From Streptomyces alanosinicus (GTDB taxonomy: Bacteria > Actinomycetota > Actinomycetes > Streptomycetales > Streptomycetaceae), in NCBI RefSeq assembly GCF_014650595.1, contig NZ_BMVG01000008.1, positions 62,001 through 126,000 of the forward strand: 64,000 nucleotides of DNA. The letters are read 5' to 3'. The notes under the pieces were generated by a model. It ran no database searches. It was not told the origin of the DNA and worked only from the letters and a program-made list of their open reading frames with translations. How positions within the stretch are numbered: the first letter of the stretch is position 1; each line of letters begins with the position of its first letter. Below, in pieces: positions 57,399-64,000 of the stretch. The position numbers and the translations under genes were made by a program.

Positions 57399-58307
57399 AT
57401 GATCACGCGTACCCGCACCATCGTGGCCGCCATCGGTGTGGCCGCGGCCGTCACCGGCACGGCCCTGCTCGGCGCCGCCGGCACCGCCTCGGCCGCCGGC
57501 ACCGCCTCGCATGCCACTCTCACCGTCAGCAACGGCACCAGATACGTGCTGATCAACGGCCACCGGGTCGACTTCGGGGTGCCCGTCCGGGACCTCGCCT
57601 GGTCGCCCGACGGTGCCAGGGCCGCCTTCATCGACGGCTCCGGGAACCTGGACGTCGCGGGTCCCGACGGCAGCGGGCGTGTCGTCGTCGCCAAGAACCC
57701 GGGCAACCAGAACTGGTCCCACCCCACCTGGCAGGTGACGCCGAAGGACACCCAGATCGGCCTGCCCGCCCGGGACAACCTCATCTTCGCCGCCCGCGAC
57801 AAGGGGGTGTCCCGGCTGAAGTACATCTCCGCCAAGTCCGTCCACGGCACGCCCAAGACACTGTCCCTGTACGGCGACCCGGGCCCGGGGGGTGCGCTGC
57901 CGCAGACGGGCAACGTCTGGCCCAACGCGGCCGGGCACTATGGCACTTCGGTCTACGCCAACACCGACACGGGCGCCGTCTACATCCGCGACGACTACAC
58001 GCGCCAGCAGGGCGGCAAGCTGACCAAGGGGTCCGAGCCGGCGCTTTCCCCGGACAACGAGGAGGTCGTCTTCGTGCGCTCGGTCGCCGGCCACGACCAC
58101 GTGCTCGTCGAGGACCTCGCGCACGGCGACCACATCAAGGACCTCACCCCGCACGCCACCACCGACTACACCGAGCCGGCCTGGTCCCCCGACGGCAAGA
58201 CCCTCGCGGTGCGTACCTCGTCCGGCACGGTGACGCTGCCGGCCGACGGCACGGGCCACCCGACCAAGGTCACCTCGACCGTCGGCCTGGCGGCATACCG
58301 TCCCTGA
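57399..58307 (+). CDS. Secreted beta-propeller (TolB/WD40-like) protein
   Basis: A 302-residue exported protein. Signal peptide about 1-33 (basic MITRTRTIVAAIG, hydrophobic core, ASA cleavage area). The mature part holds blades with the TolB/PD40 pattern: VRDLAWSPDGARAAFIDGSG, EPALSPDNEEVVFVRSVAG, EPAWSPDGKTLAVRTSSGT. Probably an extracellular binding protein; no enzymatic residues evident. ATG with GGGGGA 7 bases upstream. Between this gene and DUF427 lie 250 bp with the 13-bp repeat and the YCII-like stub. Confidence 0.82.
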   Translation: MITRTRTIVAAIGVAAAVTGTALLGAAGTASAAGTASHATLTVSNGTRYVLINGHRVDFGVPVRDLAWSPDGARAAFIDGSGNLDVAGPDGSGRVVVAKNPGNQNWSHPTWQVTPKDTQIGLPARDNLIFAARDKGVSRLKYISAKSVHGTPKTLSLYGDPGPGGALPQTGNVWPNAAGHYGTSVYANTDTGAVYIRDDYTRQQGGKLTKGSEPALSPDNEEVVFVRSVAGHDHVLVEDLAHGDHIKDLTPHATTDYTEPAWSPDGKTLAVRTSSGTVTLPADGTGHPTKVTSTVGLAAYRP

Positions 58308-58355
58308 GGTCGTACGACGGCACGGGCCGGGCGGGTCCGGAGCGCGGAGTGCGGG

Positions 58356-58940
58356 TCACTTCGCCGTCCGGGCCAGCTCGGCCCGCAGTTCGTCCAGGTG
58401 CGCGTCGGCCGTGTCGTGCGGCAGGAACTCGACGACGTCGAGGAACCGGAAGAGCACCCGGCTGCCGGTGACGGCGTACTCGTACTCGGCGAATCCCACC
58501 ACGGCACCCATGGCGCCCCGGACGGCGCCCCGCACCACATGGGAGGTCAGGTCGTCCGGCTCCGCCGCCGAAATGCCGCGCCGGGCGTTGGGCCGGGCCA
58601 GATACGGGCACACCATCGAGGCGTACAGCATGCAGGCGCGGTGCCCCGGTCCTTCGAGGGTCGGGGCGATGTTGCGGTAGGGCCGGTCGGCGGCCAGCGC
58701 CTCCCCGATCGCCGCGCTCTCCGCGGCCCCCACCACACGCCACACCGGTCCCTGCGGCAGGGGCTGGTTGCACACCGAGCACAGGCGCTTCCTCGCGCAC
58801 TCGGCGCTGCGCTCGTAGTCGGTCAGCGCGAACTGGGGCTGGTCCCCTTCCCAGGGCGTGATCGCCGGCACGGGATATCCACGGGTGTCACGGGGCCGGG
58901 CCTCGACCCCCGCCGGCATGGGCACACTCTCGAATCGCAC
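58356..58940 (-). CDS. Conserved hypothetical protein with a possible zinc site
   Basis: A 194-residue protein. CARKRLCSVCNQPLPQGPVW (about 48-67) has a C-x6-C-x2-C cluster, and HRACMLYASMVCPYLARPNA (about 100-120) adds H-x2-C and C, together a plausible zinc site. C-terminal half: FAEYEYAVTGSRVLFRFLDV. The pattern is that of an uncharacterised Streptomyces family; function unknown. Start at ATG 58940, 99 bp from the divergent esterase gene. No clear ribosome site. Confidence 0.65.
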   Translation of the reverse strand: MRFESVPMPAGVEARPRDTRGYPVPAITPWEGDQPQFALTDYERSAECARKRLCSVCNQPLPQGPVWRVVGAAESAAIGEALAADRPYRNIAPTLEGPGHRACMLYASMVCPYLARPNARRGISAAEPDDLTSHVVRGAVRGAMGAVVGFAEYEYAVTGSRVLFRFLDVVEFLPHDTADAHLDELRAELARTAK

Positions 58941-59039
58941 AGGCCATGCCTACCAGGACCGGCGGCCTCGGGCCAAGGCCGGCGGAGGCGGCCACCGCGG
59001 CCCGACGGGGCCGGCCGGGCGGGTGATTGACTGGGCCGC

Positions 59040-60101
59040 ATGGACCTTGCGGATGATGTTCCCTCGCAGCGCGGCCCGGCCCCGGTGACCTGGGGCGCTC
59101 CCCCGCTCGACCCCGAACTGGCCCTGGTGCTGGCGGATTTGGGCGACGCGGCGAGGGAGCCCTTCACCGCGGAGAACCTCGCCGCGCGGCAGGAGCGGGA
59201 CCGGGCCGGCCGGCCCCGGCCGACGGTGCGGGATCTGCAGGCCGACGGCCGCTTCGAGGTGGCGGAGCTGCGGGTGCCGGGGCCGCCGGGCAGCCCGGAG
59301 GTCACGCTGGTGAGCGCCCGGCCCGCCGGGGCCGACGGGCCGCTCCCGCTGCTGTACTACCTGCACGGCGGGGGGATGATCATGGGCAACGCCTGGTCGG
59401 TGCTGCCGCGGCTCCTGGACGACTGGGCCGCCCCGCTGGAGCTGGCCGTGGTCTCCGTCGAGTACCGGCTGGCGCCGAAGGCCCGCTATCCCGCGGCGGT
59501 GGAGGACTGTTACGCCGGGCTCGTCTGGGTGGCCGGGCACGCGGCCGAACTGGGCGTCGACGCCCGACGCATCGTCGTCGGAGGCAAGAGCGCGGGCGGC
59601 GGACTCGCGGCGGCGCTCGCGCTGCTCACCCGTGACCGGGGCGGGCCCGCCCCGGCCGGGCAGCTGCTGCTGTGCCCGATGCTCGACGACCGGGGCGACA
59701 CCGTCTCCAGCCACCAGCTGGCCGGTGTCGACACCTGGGACCGCGTCTCCAGCACGACGGCGTGGCAGGCGCTGCTGGGCGACCGGTACGGCGCTGCGGA
59801 CCTGCCGCCGTACGCGGCTCCGGCCCGTGCCACGGATCTGTCCGCGCTGCCGCCGGCCTATGTCGACGTCGGTTCGGCCGAGACGCTGAGGGACGAGGGC
59901 GTGGCCTACGCCCAGGCGATCTGGCGGGCCGGGGGCCAGGCCGAACTGCACGTCTGGCCCGGTGCCTTCCACGGCTTCGACACCGTCGCACCGCGGGCCG
60001 CGCTCAGCCGGGACGCCCGCGACGCCCGTACCCGCTGGCTCCGGCGGGTCATCGCCCCGTCCGGTACGCGGGCCGGGGCCCGCGGCGGCCCTGCCCGGTG
60101 A
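59040..60101 (+). CDS. Alpha/beta hydrolase, HSL-type esterase
   Basis: A 353-residue hormone-sensitive-lipase-type esterase. Oxyanion motif YYLHGGGMIMGN (about 110), VEYRLAPKARYPAAVEDCYA, nucleophile elbow VVGGKSAGGGLAAALAL (Ser; the usual G-D-S-A-G-G has K for D), acid VDVGSAETLRDE and histidine PGAFHGFDT. Likely hydrolyses short-chain esters or lactones. The Asp-to-Lys change beside the nucleophile is seen in some actinobacterial members and need not abolish activity. The first about 75 residues form the cap. No strong ribosome site precedes ATG 59040. Confidence 0.88.
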   Translation: MDLADDVPSQRGPAPVTWGAPPLDPELALVLADLGDAAREPFTAENLAARQERDRAGRPRPTVRDLQADGRFEVAELRVPGPPGSPEVTLVSARPAGADGPLPLLYYLHGGGMIMGNAWSVLPRLLDDWAAPLELAVVSVEYRLAPKARYPAAVEDCYAGLVWVAGHAAELGVDARRIVVGGKSAGGGLAAALALLTRDRGGPAPAGQLLLCPMLDDRGDTVSSHQLAGVDTWDRVSSTTAWQALLGDRYGAADLPPYAAPARATDLSALPPAYVDVGSAETLRDEGVAYAQAIWRAGGQAELHVWPGAFHGFDTVAPRAALSRDARDARTRWLRRVIAPSGTRAGARGGPAR

Positions 60102-60144
60102 GGTCGGTCGCCGGCACACCACCCGGTGCTCCCGGTCCGGGCGG

Positions 60145-62349
60145 TCACCGTTCCCGGCGGCCCTGCCCGGGTGGTCCGGTGCCGCCGCGGGCGATCCGGG
60201 TCAGGTCGGTCATCAGGGACTCCAGCCATGACACGGTCGCGTAGTACAGGCGCGGCGCGCCCGGCGGTTCGGCCGCGGACCCCTTGAGCGCGGGGTCGAA
60301 CAGCGGGATCCGCCCGGCCGGGGTGTCCGCCCCGGGGTCCAGGGCGGCCGAGACCAGCAGCATCCGCCCGGCCACCCGGTCGCCGAGCGCGCCGACGGAT
60401 TCGGCCGCCGCGGGGCCCAGTCCGGGAAGCGGCGGTGTCAGCAGCCGTTCGGAACCCCACAGGGTGTGGTGACCGGCCATCAGTGTGGCCTGCCAGTCCA
60501 CGGTGCGCGGGGCGGCCCCGCGCGCCGCGCCGCCGAAGGGCGTCGGCTCGCTCTGGAACTGCGCGTAGGCGGATTCGGCGAGGACGACGGCGCGCTGCAG
60601 GGACCGGTGACCGGGCTGCCCGGTGGGTGCGGCGAGCACCGCACCGCCCGCTCCCACCGAGGCGCCGGTCGCCACCACGATCTCGGCCGCCCGGCGCAGG
60701 AGTTCCGCGGCCGCCCGGCGCAGCTCGTCATGGGCGCCGCGCGGCCAGGCCAGCAGCCCGAACACGGCACCGATCGCACTGCCCACCAGTACGTCCAGCA
60801 TCCTGACCTCCGCCAGCCGCCAGGTCGGCACCGACAGCTGGGCGAAGACCAGGGCCACGAGCACGGTGAACAGGCCCTGCGCCCAACCGACGCCCTTGAC
60901 CGGTCCCACCGTGAACGCGAACAGCATCCAGAGAGGCAGCACCACGGCGTAGACGGCGGTGTGGGGACCGGCAAGGCTCAGTACCCCGGCGGTGACCAGG
61001 GCTCCGGCCAGGGTGCCCGCCAGCGCCAGACGGATGGTGTGCCAGGTCTCGTCCATGGTGGTCCGGGTGAGGGTGAGCGTCGCCAGCGTGGCCCAGAACC
61101 CGTGGGGCAGCGTGTCCACGCCCGCAACCAGCCGGGCCGCGGTCAGCGCCAGGGCGATCCGGGCCGCGTTCTGGAAGAACACCGACCGGCGCCCGGCATG
61201 GCCGCGCAGCCGGTGCCACCACAGCAGCGGTGCCCAGGTCCTGGCGTACCAGAAGCGGCTCCGCGGGATCTCCACCGTGGCGTGTCGGCCGTGTACCGCC
61301 AGATCGGCCGCCGCGGCCATGGCGAGCGTGGCGTCGGCGATCTCCAGCACGGCGGCGTGCCGGCGCAGTACGGCGGGCGGGAAGCCGGGAGCAGGCGCGG
61401 GCGCGGGATCCTCGGCCGGGCCGCCGGACACGGCCGACAGGCGTGCGCGGGCCGCGGCGAGGTCCTCGTACGATGCGACCGGTGGCGGCCCGGCTTCCAG
61501 ACAGGTCGCGGTCGCCGTGGCCAGCCCTGCCACGGCGCGCAGCACGGCGGTCGCCTCGGGACCCGGTCGTCCGTCGGGCGCGGCGGGCAGTTGGGCCAGG
61601 CGGCTGAGCAGGGTGCGGGTGGCGAGACCGGTGTGGGCGAGGGCGCGGTCGCGTACGCCGGGACCGGCCGGCCGCTCCGCCTCCGGCACCGTCAGCGACC
61701 GCAGCGACCGGCTCGTGTCCCAGGCCGCCCGGATGCCGGTGCCGGTCAGGGTGTACGGCGGTGTGGCGAGCAGGGTCGCGTCGTGGGCGGCGGTGCGCGC
61801 GGCGTGGGCGGCCCGCCGCCGGTACGACGGCGGGCCGGGCTCGGGAAAGACCAGTGCCTCCACCGCGATGAAGAGGGCCAGTCCGGTCGTCGTACCGATG
61901 AGGCGCTCGCCGAGCGTCTCGGGAGCGTACGGCGGGAAGGACGGGAGGATGTAGAGGAGTTGCAGGCCCGGCACCGCCCCGGCCAGGCGTGGGCCGCCCA
62001 CGGCGGCGAAGGCCAGCGCGAAGCCGACCGCCAGCATGCCGGCGACGGCGCTCCAGGTCCGCACCGACAGGTAGGTGCCGACGACGACCAGCAGCCAGCA
62101 CACCGGCAGCAGGCGCAGCACGGTCGCCGCTCGCTGCCGCCCGGTGCCCGGGATCTTGGCGAGCCCGCCGACCGCCACGGCGGCGAACAGCGCGTAGGTG
62201 GCCGCGACGGGGCGGTCGAGGCCGTAGCGGAACAGGTAGAAGCCGGCCGCCGCGACCAGCGTCACGCGCAGTGCCCGTCGGCCCGAGCCGGCGTGGTCCG
62301 CCGCGAACCGGCGGACCGGGACACGACCCACCCCTCCAGAATCGCCCAC
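60145..62349 (-). CDS. FUSC-family membrane protein (aromatic acid exporter-like)
   Basis: A 734-residue protein with two hydrophobic blocks: about 30-175 (VTLVAAAGFYLFRYGLDRPV, LLPVCWLLVVVGTYLSVRT and others) and about 395-560 (FFQNAARIALALTAARLVAG, GFWATLATLTLTRTTMDETW, SPHTAVYAVVLPLWMLFAF-type helices, DVLVGSAIGAVFGLLAWPRG). Each is followed by a large helical cytoplasmic domain. The conserved block GFWATLATLTLTRTTMDET is the FUSC (fusaric acid resistance/AaeB-like) hallmark. Predicted efflux of aromatic or organic acids. Same strand as and upstream-convergent to the esterase; downstream of pxpC with 72 bp between, so possibly separate. Confidence 0.87.
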   Translation of the reverse strand: MGDSGGVGRVPVRRFAADHAGSGRRALRVTLVAAAGFYLFRYGLDRPVAATYALFAAVAVGGLAKIPGTGRQRAATVLRLLPVCWLLVVVGTYLSVRTWSAVAGMLAVGFALAFAAVGGPRLAGAVPGLQLLYILPSFPPYAPETLGERLIGTTTGLALFIAVEALVFPEPGPPSYRRRAAHAARTAAHDATLLATPPYTLTGTGIRAAWDTSRSLRSLTVPEAERPAGPGVRDRALAHTGLATRTLLSRLAQLPAAPDGRPGPEATAVLRAVAGLATATATCLEAGPPPVASYEDLAAARARLSAVSGGPAEDPAPAPAPGFPPAVLRRHAAVLEIADATLAMAAAADLAVHGRHATVEIPRSRFWYARTWAPLLWWHRLRGHAGRRSVFFQNAARIALALTAARLVAGVDTLPHGFWATLATLTLTRTTMDETWHTIRLALAGTLAGALVTAGVLSLAGPHTAVYAVVLPLWMLFAFTVGPVKGVGWAQGLFTVLVALVFAQLSVPTWRLAEVRMLDVLVGSAIGAVFGLLAWPRGAHDELRRAAAELLRRAAEIVVATGASVGAGGAVLAAPTGQPGHRSLQRAVVLAESAYAQFQSEPTPFGGAARGAAPRTVDWQATLMAGHHTLWGSERLLTPPLPGLGPAAAESVGALGDRVAGRMLLVSAALDPGADTPAGRIPLFDPALKGSAAEPPGAPRLYYATVSWLESLMTDLTRIARGGTGPPGQGRRER

Positions 62350-62421
62350 CGGCGAAGGCCCGGCACGCCGCCGGCGGGCCGGCCTCGCGGCGCCGCTCCC
62401 GGAGGCGGGCCGGGCGAGGCG

Positions 62422-63279
62422 TCAGCCCAGAGTGAAGCGGATCGGCGTGCCCGCCGCGGCCTGGGCCGCCGCCGCCAGCGCGGGCTCGGGGACGACGCCG
62501 ATCACCGGATAGCCGCCGGTCGTCGGGTGGTCGTGCAGAAACACCACCGGGCGCCCGTCCGGTGGTACCTGCACGGCCCCGAGGACCATGCCCTCGCTCG
62601 GCAGCTCGCCGGTCCGGACGCGCTCCAGGGACGGCCCTTCGGTGCGCAGGCCGATGCGGTTGCTGTGCTGCGACACGCGGTAGGTCGCCGAGGCGAGGGT
62701 GCGCAGCGCGGCGGGAGTGAACCACTCGGTGCGGGGTCCGGGGCGGAGCGGCAGGGTCAGTTCGGCGGGCGGCGCGGGCCAGGGGGCGGCCGCGGGCAGC
62801 GCCGGTCGCGGGGCGGGCGGGCCCAGCGGGAGGACGTCGCCGTCGCGCAGGGGCGCCGGGCCGAGCCCGGAGAGCAGGTCCGTCGACCGGCTGCCGAGGA
62901 CCGGTTCGACGGCGATGCCGCCGGCGACGGCCACGTACGAGCGCACGCCCGCCGTCACCCCGCCCACCCCGAGGACGGCGCCCGCGGGCACCCGTACGGG
63001 CCCGCCCCAGGCCGCCGGCCGCCCGTCCACCGTGACAGGGCAGGACGCACCGCCGACCACAACGGTCACGGTGCGGTCGGGGCGCAGGGCGCAGCCGGTC
63101 AGGGTGGTCTCCAGGACGGCGGCATCAGGGGGGTTGCCGAGGAGCCGGTTGGCCAGGGCCATGGCCGGGGCGTCCAGGGCGCCGGAGCGGGGAACGCCCA
63201 GGTGGGCGTGGCCGGGCCGGCCGCGGTCCTGGACCGTGGTGAGGGCGCCGGAACGTACGACCGTGAGCTTGGCGGTCAT
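62422..63279 (-). CDS. pxpC: 5-oxoprolinase subunit PxpC (biotin-dependent carboxyltransferase-like)
   Basis: A 285-residue PxpC/KipA-type subunit. LTVVRSGALTTVQDRGRPGH at the N-terminus, VPRSGALDAPAMALANRLLG, PDAAVLETTLTGCAL, YVAVAGGIAVEPVLGSRSTD, RVSQHSNRIGLRTEG and QVPPDGRPVVFLHDHPTTGG are the conserved family blocks. PxpA, B and C together hydrolyse 5-oxoproline to glutamate with ATP. The gene starts within the pxpB stop (ATGA overlap). Confidence 0.93.
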   Translation of the reverse strand: MTAKLTVVRSGALTTVQDRGRPGHAHLGVPRSGALDAPAMALANRLLGNPPDAAVLETTLTGCALRPDRTVTVVVGGASCPVTVDGRPAAWGGPVRVPAGAVLGVGGVTAGVRSYVAVAGGIAVEPVLGSRSTDLLSGLGPAPLRDGDVLPLGPPAPRPALPAAAPWPAPPAELTLPLRPGPRTEWFTPAALRTLASATYRVSQHSNRIGLRTEGPSLERVRTGELPSEGMVLGAVQVPPDGRPVVFLHDHPTTGGYPVIGVVPEPALAAAAQAAAGTPIRFTLG

Positions 63280-63947
63280 GGTGTGCCGCCCTCGGCCACG
63301 AACCGCACGCGCGTGCCCGGTGTGAGGAGGGCCGGTTCCTCTTTGCCCAGGTCCCACAGGGGTGTCGGATCCGGCATGGTGCCGATCAGCTGCCAGCCAC
63401 CGGGGGTGGCGCGGGGGTAGACCGCGCTGTAGGGACCGGCGAGCGCGAGCGCGCCGGCCGGGACCCGGGTGCGGGGTGTGTCACGGCGCGGCACGTGCAG
63501 TTCCGGGGGCAGACCCGTGAGGTAGCCGAAGCCGGGGGCGAAGCCGCAGAAGGCGACACGGTAGGGGTAGGAGGAGTGCCGGGCGGCGACTTCCTCGGCG
63601 CGGACGCCCCACAGGGCGGCCACCCGGGCCAGGTCCGGTCCGTCGTACCGCACAGGGATCTCGACGGCTGCCCCTTCGTCGGCGGTGCGAGGGGGCACGT
63701 CCCAGCCGGCGATCCGGCGGGCCAGTTCCTCCGGCCGGGCCACGCCGTCGAGGAGCACGGTCCGCGCGCCCGGCACGATGTCCTCGACCGGGGGCAGGGT
63801 GCCCGCGGCGCGCCGCCGCAGGAGTTCCGCGTGGAAGGCCGCGGTGCGTTCGGCGTCCGGCAGTTCGACCAGCAGTGCGTGCCGCCCGGCGGGGCGCACC
63901 TGGGCGGACGGGCTCTGTATCGCCTGCGCGAACCGGCTCGGTGTCAT
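63276..63947 (-). CDS. pxpB: 5-oxoprolinase subunit PxpB
   Basis: A 223-residue PxpB/KipI-type subunit. RPAGRHALLVELPD (start of the cyclophilin-like fold), VEDIVPGARTVLLDG, VEIPVRYDGPDLARVAALWG, SSYPYRVAFCGFAPGFGYLT, PELHVPRRDTPRTRVPAGAL and GGWQLIGTMPDPTPLWD are all diagnostic. It pairs with PxpC. Start overlaps the pxpA stop and its own stop overlaps the pxpC start, giving a tightly coupled pxpA-pxpB-pxpC operon. Confidence 0.93.
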   Translation of the reverse strand: MTPSRFAQAIQSPSAQVRPAGRHALLVELPDAERTAAFHAELLRRRAAGTLPPVEDIVPGARTVLLDGVARPEELARRIAGWDVPPRTADEGAAVEIPVRYDGPDLARVAALWGVRAEEVAARHSSYPYRVAFCGFAPGFGYLTGLPPELHVPRRDTPRTRVPAGALALAGPYSAVYPRATPGGWQLIGTMPDPTPLWDLGKEEPALLTPGTRVRFVAEGGTP

Positions 63948-64000
63948 GCGAAGGCCCCGACCTCGACCCCGGCCGCCACGAGGGCCTCGCGGACCCGCGC
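63944..64000 (-). CDS. pxpA: 5-oxoprolinase subunit PxpA (LamB/YcsF family), C-terminal end only
   Basis: The window ends inside this gene. The 18 visible codons read VREALVAAGVEVGAFA at the C-terminus, which fits the end of LamB/YcsF proteins. The stop overlaps the pxpB start by ATGA. Identity rests mainly on operon order, which is typical of pxpABC loci. Confidence 0.65.
   Translation of the reverse strand, partial: ARVREALVAAGVEVGAFA

Noticed and set aside
60466..63420. A 984-codon plus-strand open frame over the FUSC and pxpC genes
   Set aside because: Low-complexity Gly/Arg/Gln text with no motif; the minus strand carries two well-conserved families with proper starts and overlaps.

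Overview
The window is chromosomal DNA from a high-GC actinomycete, almost certainly a Streptomyces or close relative. The grounds are GC-rich third codon positions throughout, frequent GTG/TTG starts, many leaderless genes, and families typical of Streptomyces: a SpoIIE-type phosphatase with PAS/GAF/HATPase domains, the DUF574 methyltransferase, a tripeptidyl-aminopeptidase-like secreted hydrolase, a YncE-like/phosphoesterase protein, and XRE-cupin and HxlR regulators. I saw no rRNA, tRNA, CRISPR array, integrase or intact insertion sequence.

Layout. 0-6 kb: AttH/CrtC-like lipocalin protein, YbdK-type carboxylate-amine ligase, DUF4177, large SpoIIE phosphatase, DUF1330. 6-12 kb: alpha/beta hydrolase preceded by the relic of its TetR regulator, a secreted protein, a TOPRIM protein, a VC0807-SDR pair, and a NarL-type two-component pair. 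12.2-13.2 kb: a strongly deleted relic of a ROK regulator joined to a GH95 alpha-L-fucosidase. 13-21 kb: SGNH hydrolase, XdhC, and a LysR-controlled set of FAD oxidase, HglS-like (DUF1338) enzyme and ALDH7-like dehydrogenase that fits lysine/pipecolate degradation to 2-oxoglutarate. 21-28.4 kb: a TetR/hydrolase divergon, then a binding-protein-less ABC transporter, an ArsR regulator and an MgtC gene. Three copies of one palindrome (TTGC-N8-GCAA) tie these last genes together, and mgtC has a possible leader peptide. 28.4-30.5 kb: a GNAT and an XRE-cupin gene whose start codons overlap on opposite strands, followed by a broken MFS gene. 30.7-38.9 kb: small proteins, a CBS protein, a dienelactone-hydrolase-like protein, CapA, a secreted EEP-family enzyme, a secreted peptidase, DUF574 and GNAT. 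38.9-44.7 kb: an HxlR-peroxiredoxin fusion divergent from a second-type enolase, then an ArsR-rhodanese regulator divergent from an MBL-rhodanese gene and an MFS gene. A 17-bp tandem duplication shifts the frame between the last two. 44.7-48.8 kb: a universal stress protein, then an FAD/NAD-binding protein followed by an unusual PEP-utilizing protein. 48.7-54.4 kb: an ABC exporter operon with a secreted YncE/phosphoesterase protein. 54.4-64 kb: a GH88 relic, an alpha/beta hydrolase, a frameshifted DUF427 gene, a beta-propeller protein, an HSL-type esterase, an FUSC-family transporter and the pxpC-pxpB-pxpA 5-oxoprolinase operon, whose pxpA runs off the right edge.

A recurring theme is gene decay: at least six separate relics or frameshifts. 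Two kinds of observation look most worth follow-up. One is regulatory architecture: the ArsR palindrome triplet with the mgtC leader ORF, and the back-to-back leaderless promoters. The other is the two-gene FAD/PEP-utilizing operon, whose second protein keeps the phosphohistidine and PEP-barrel folds of enzyme I but has lost two active-site residues.
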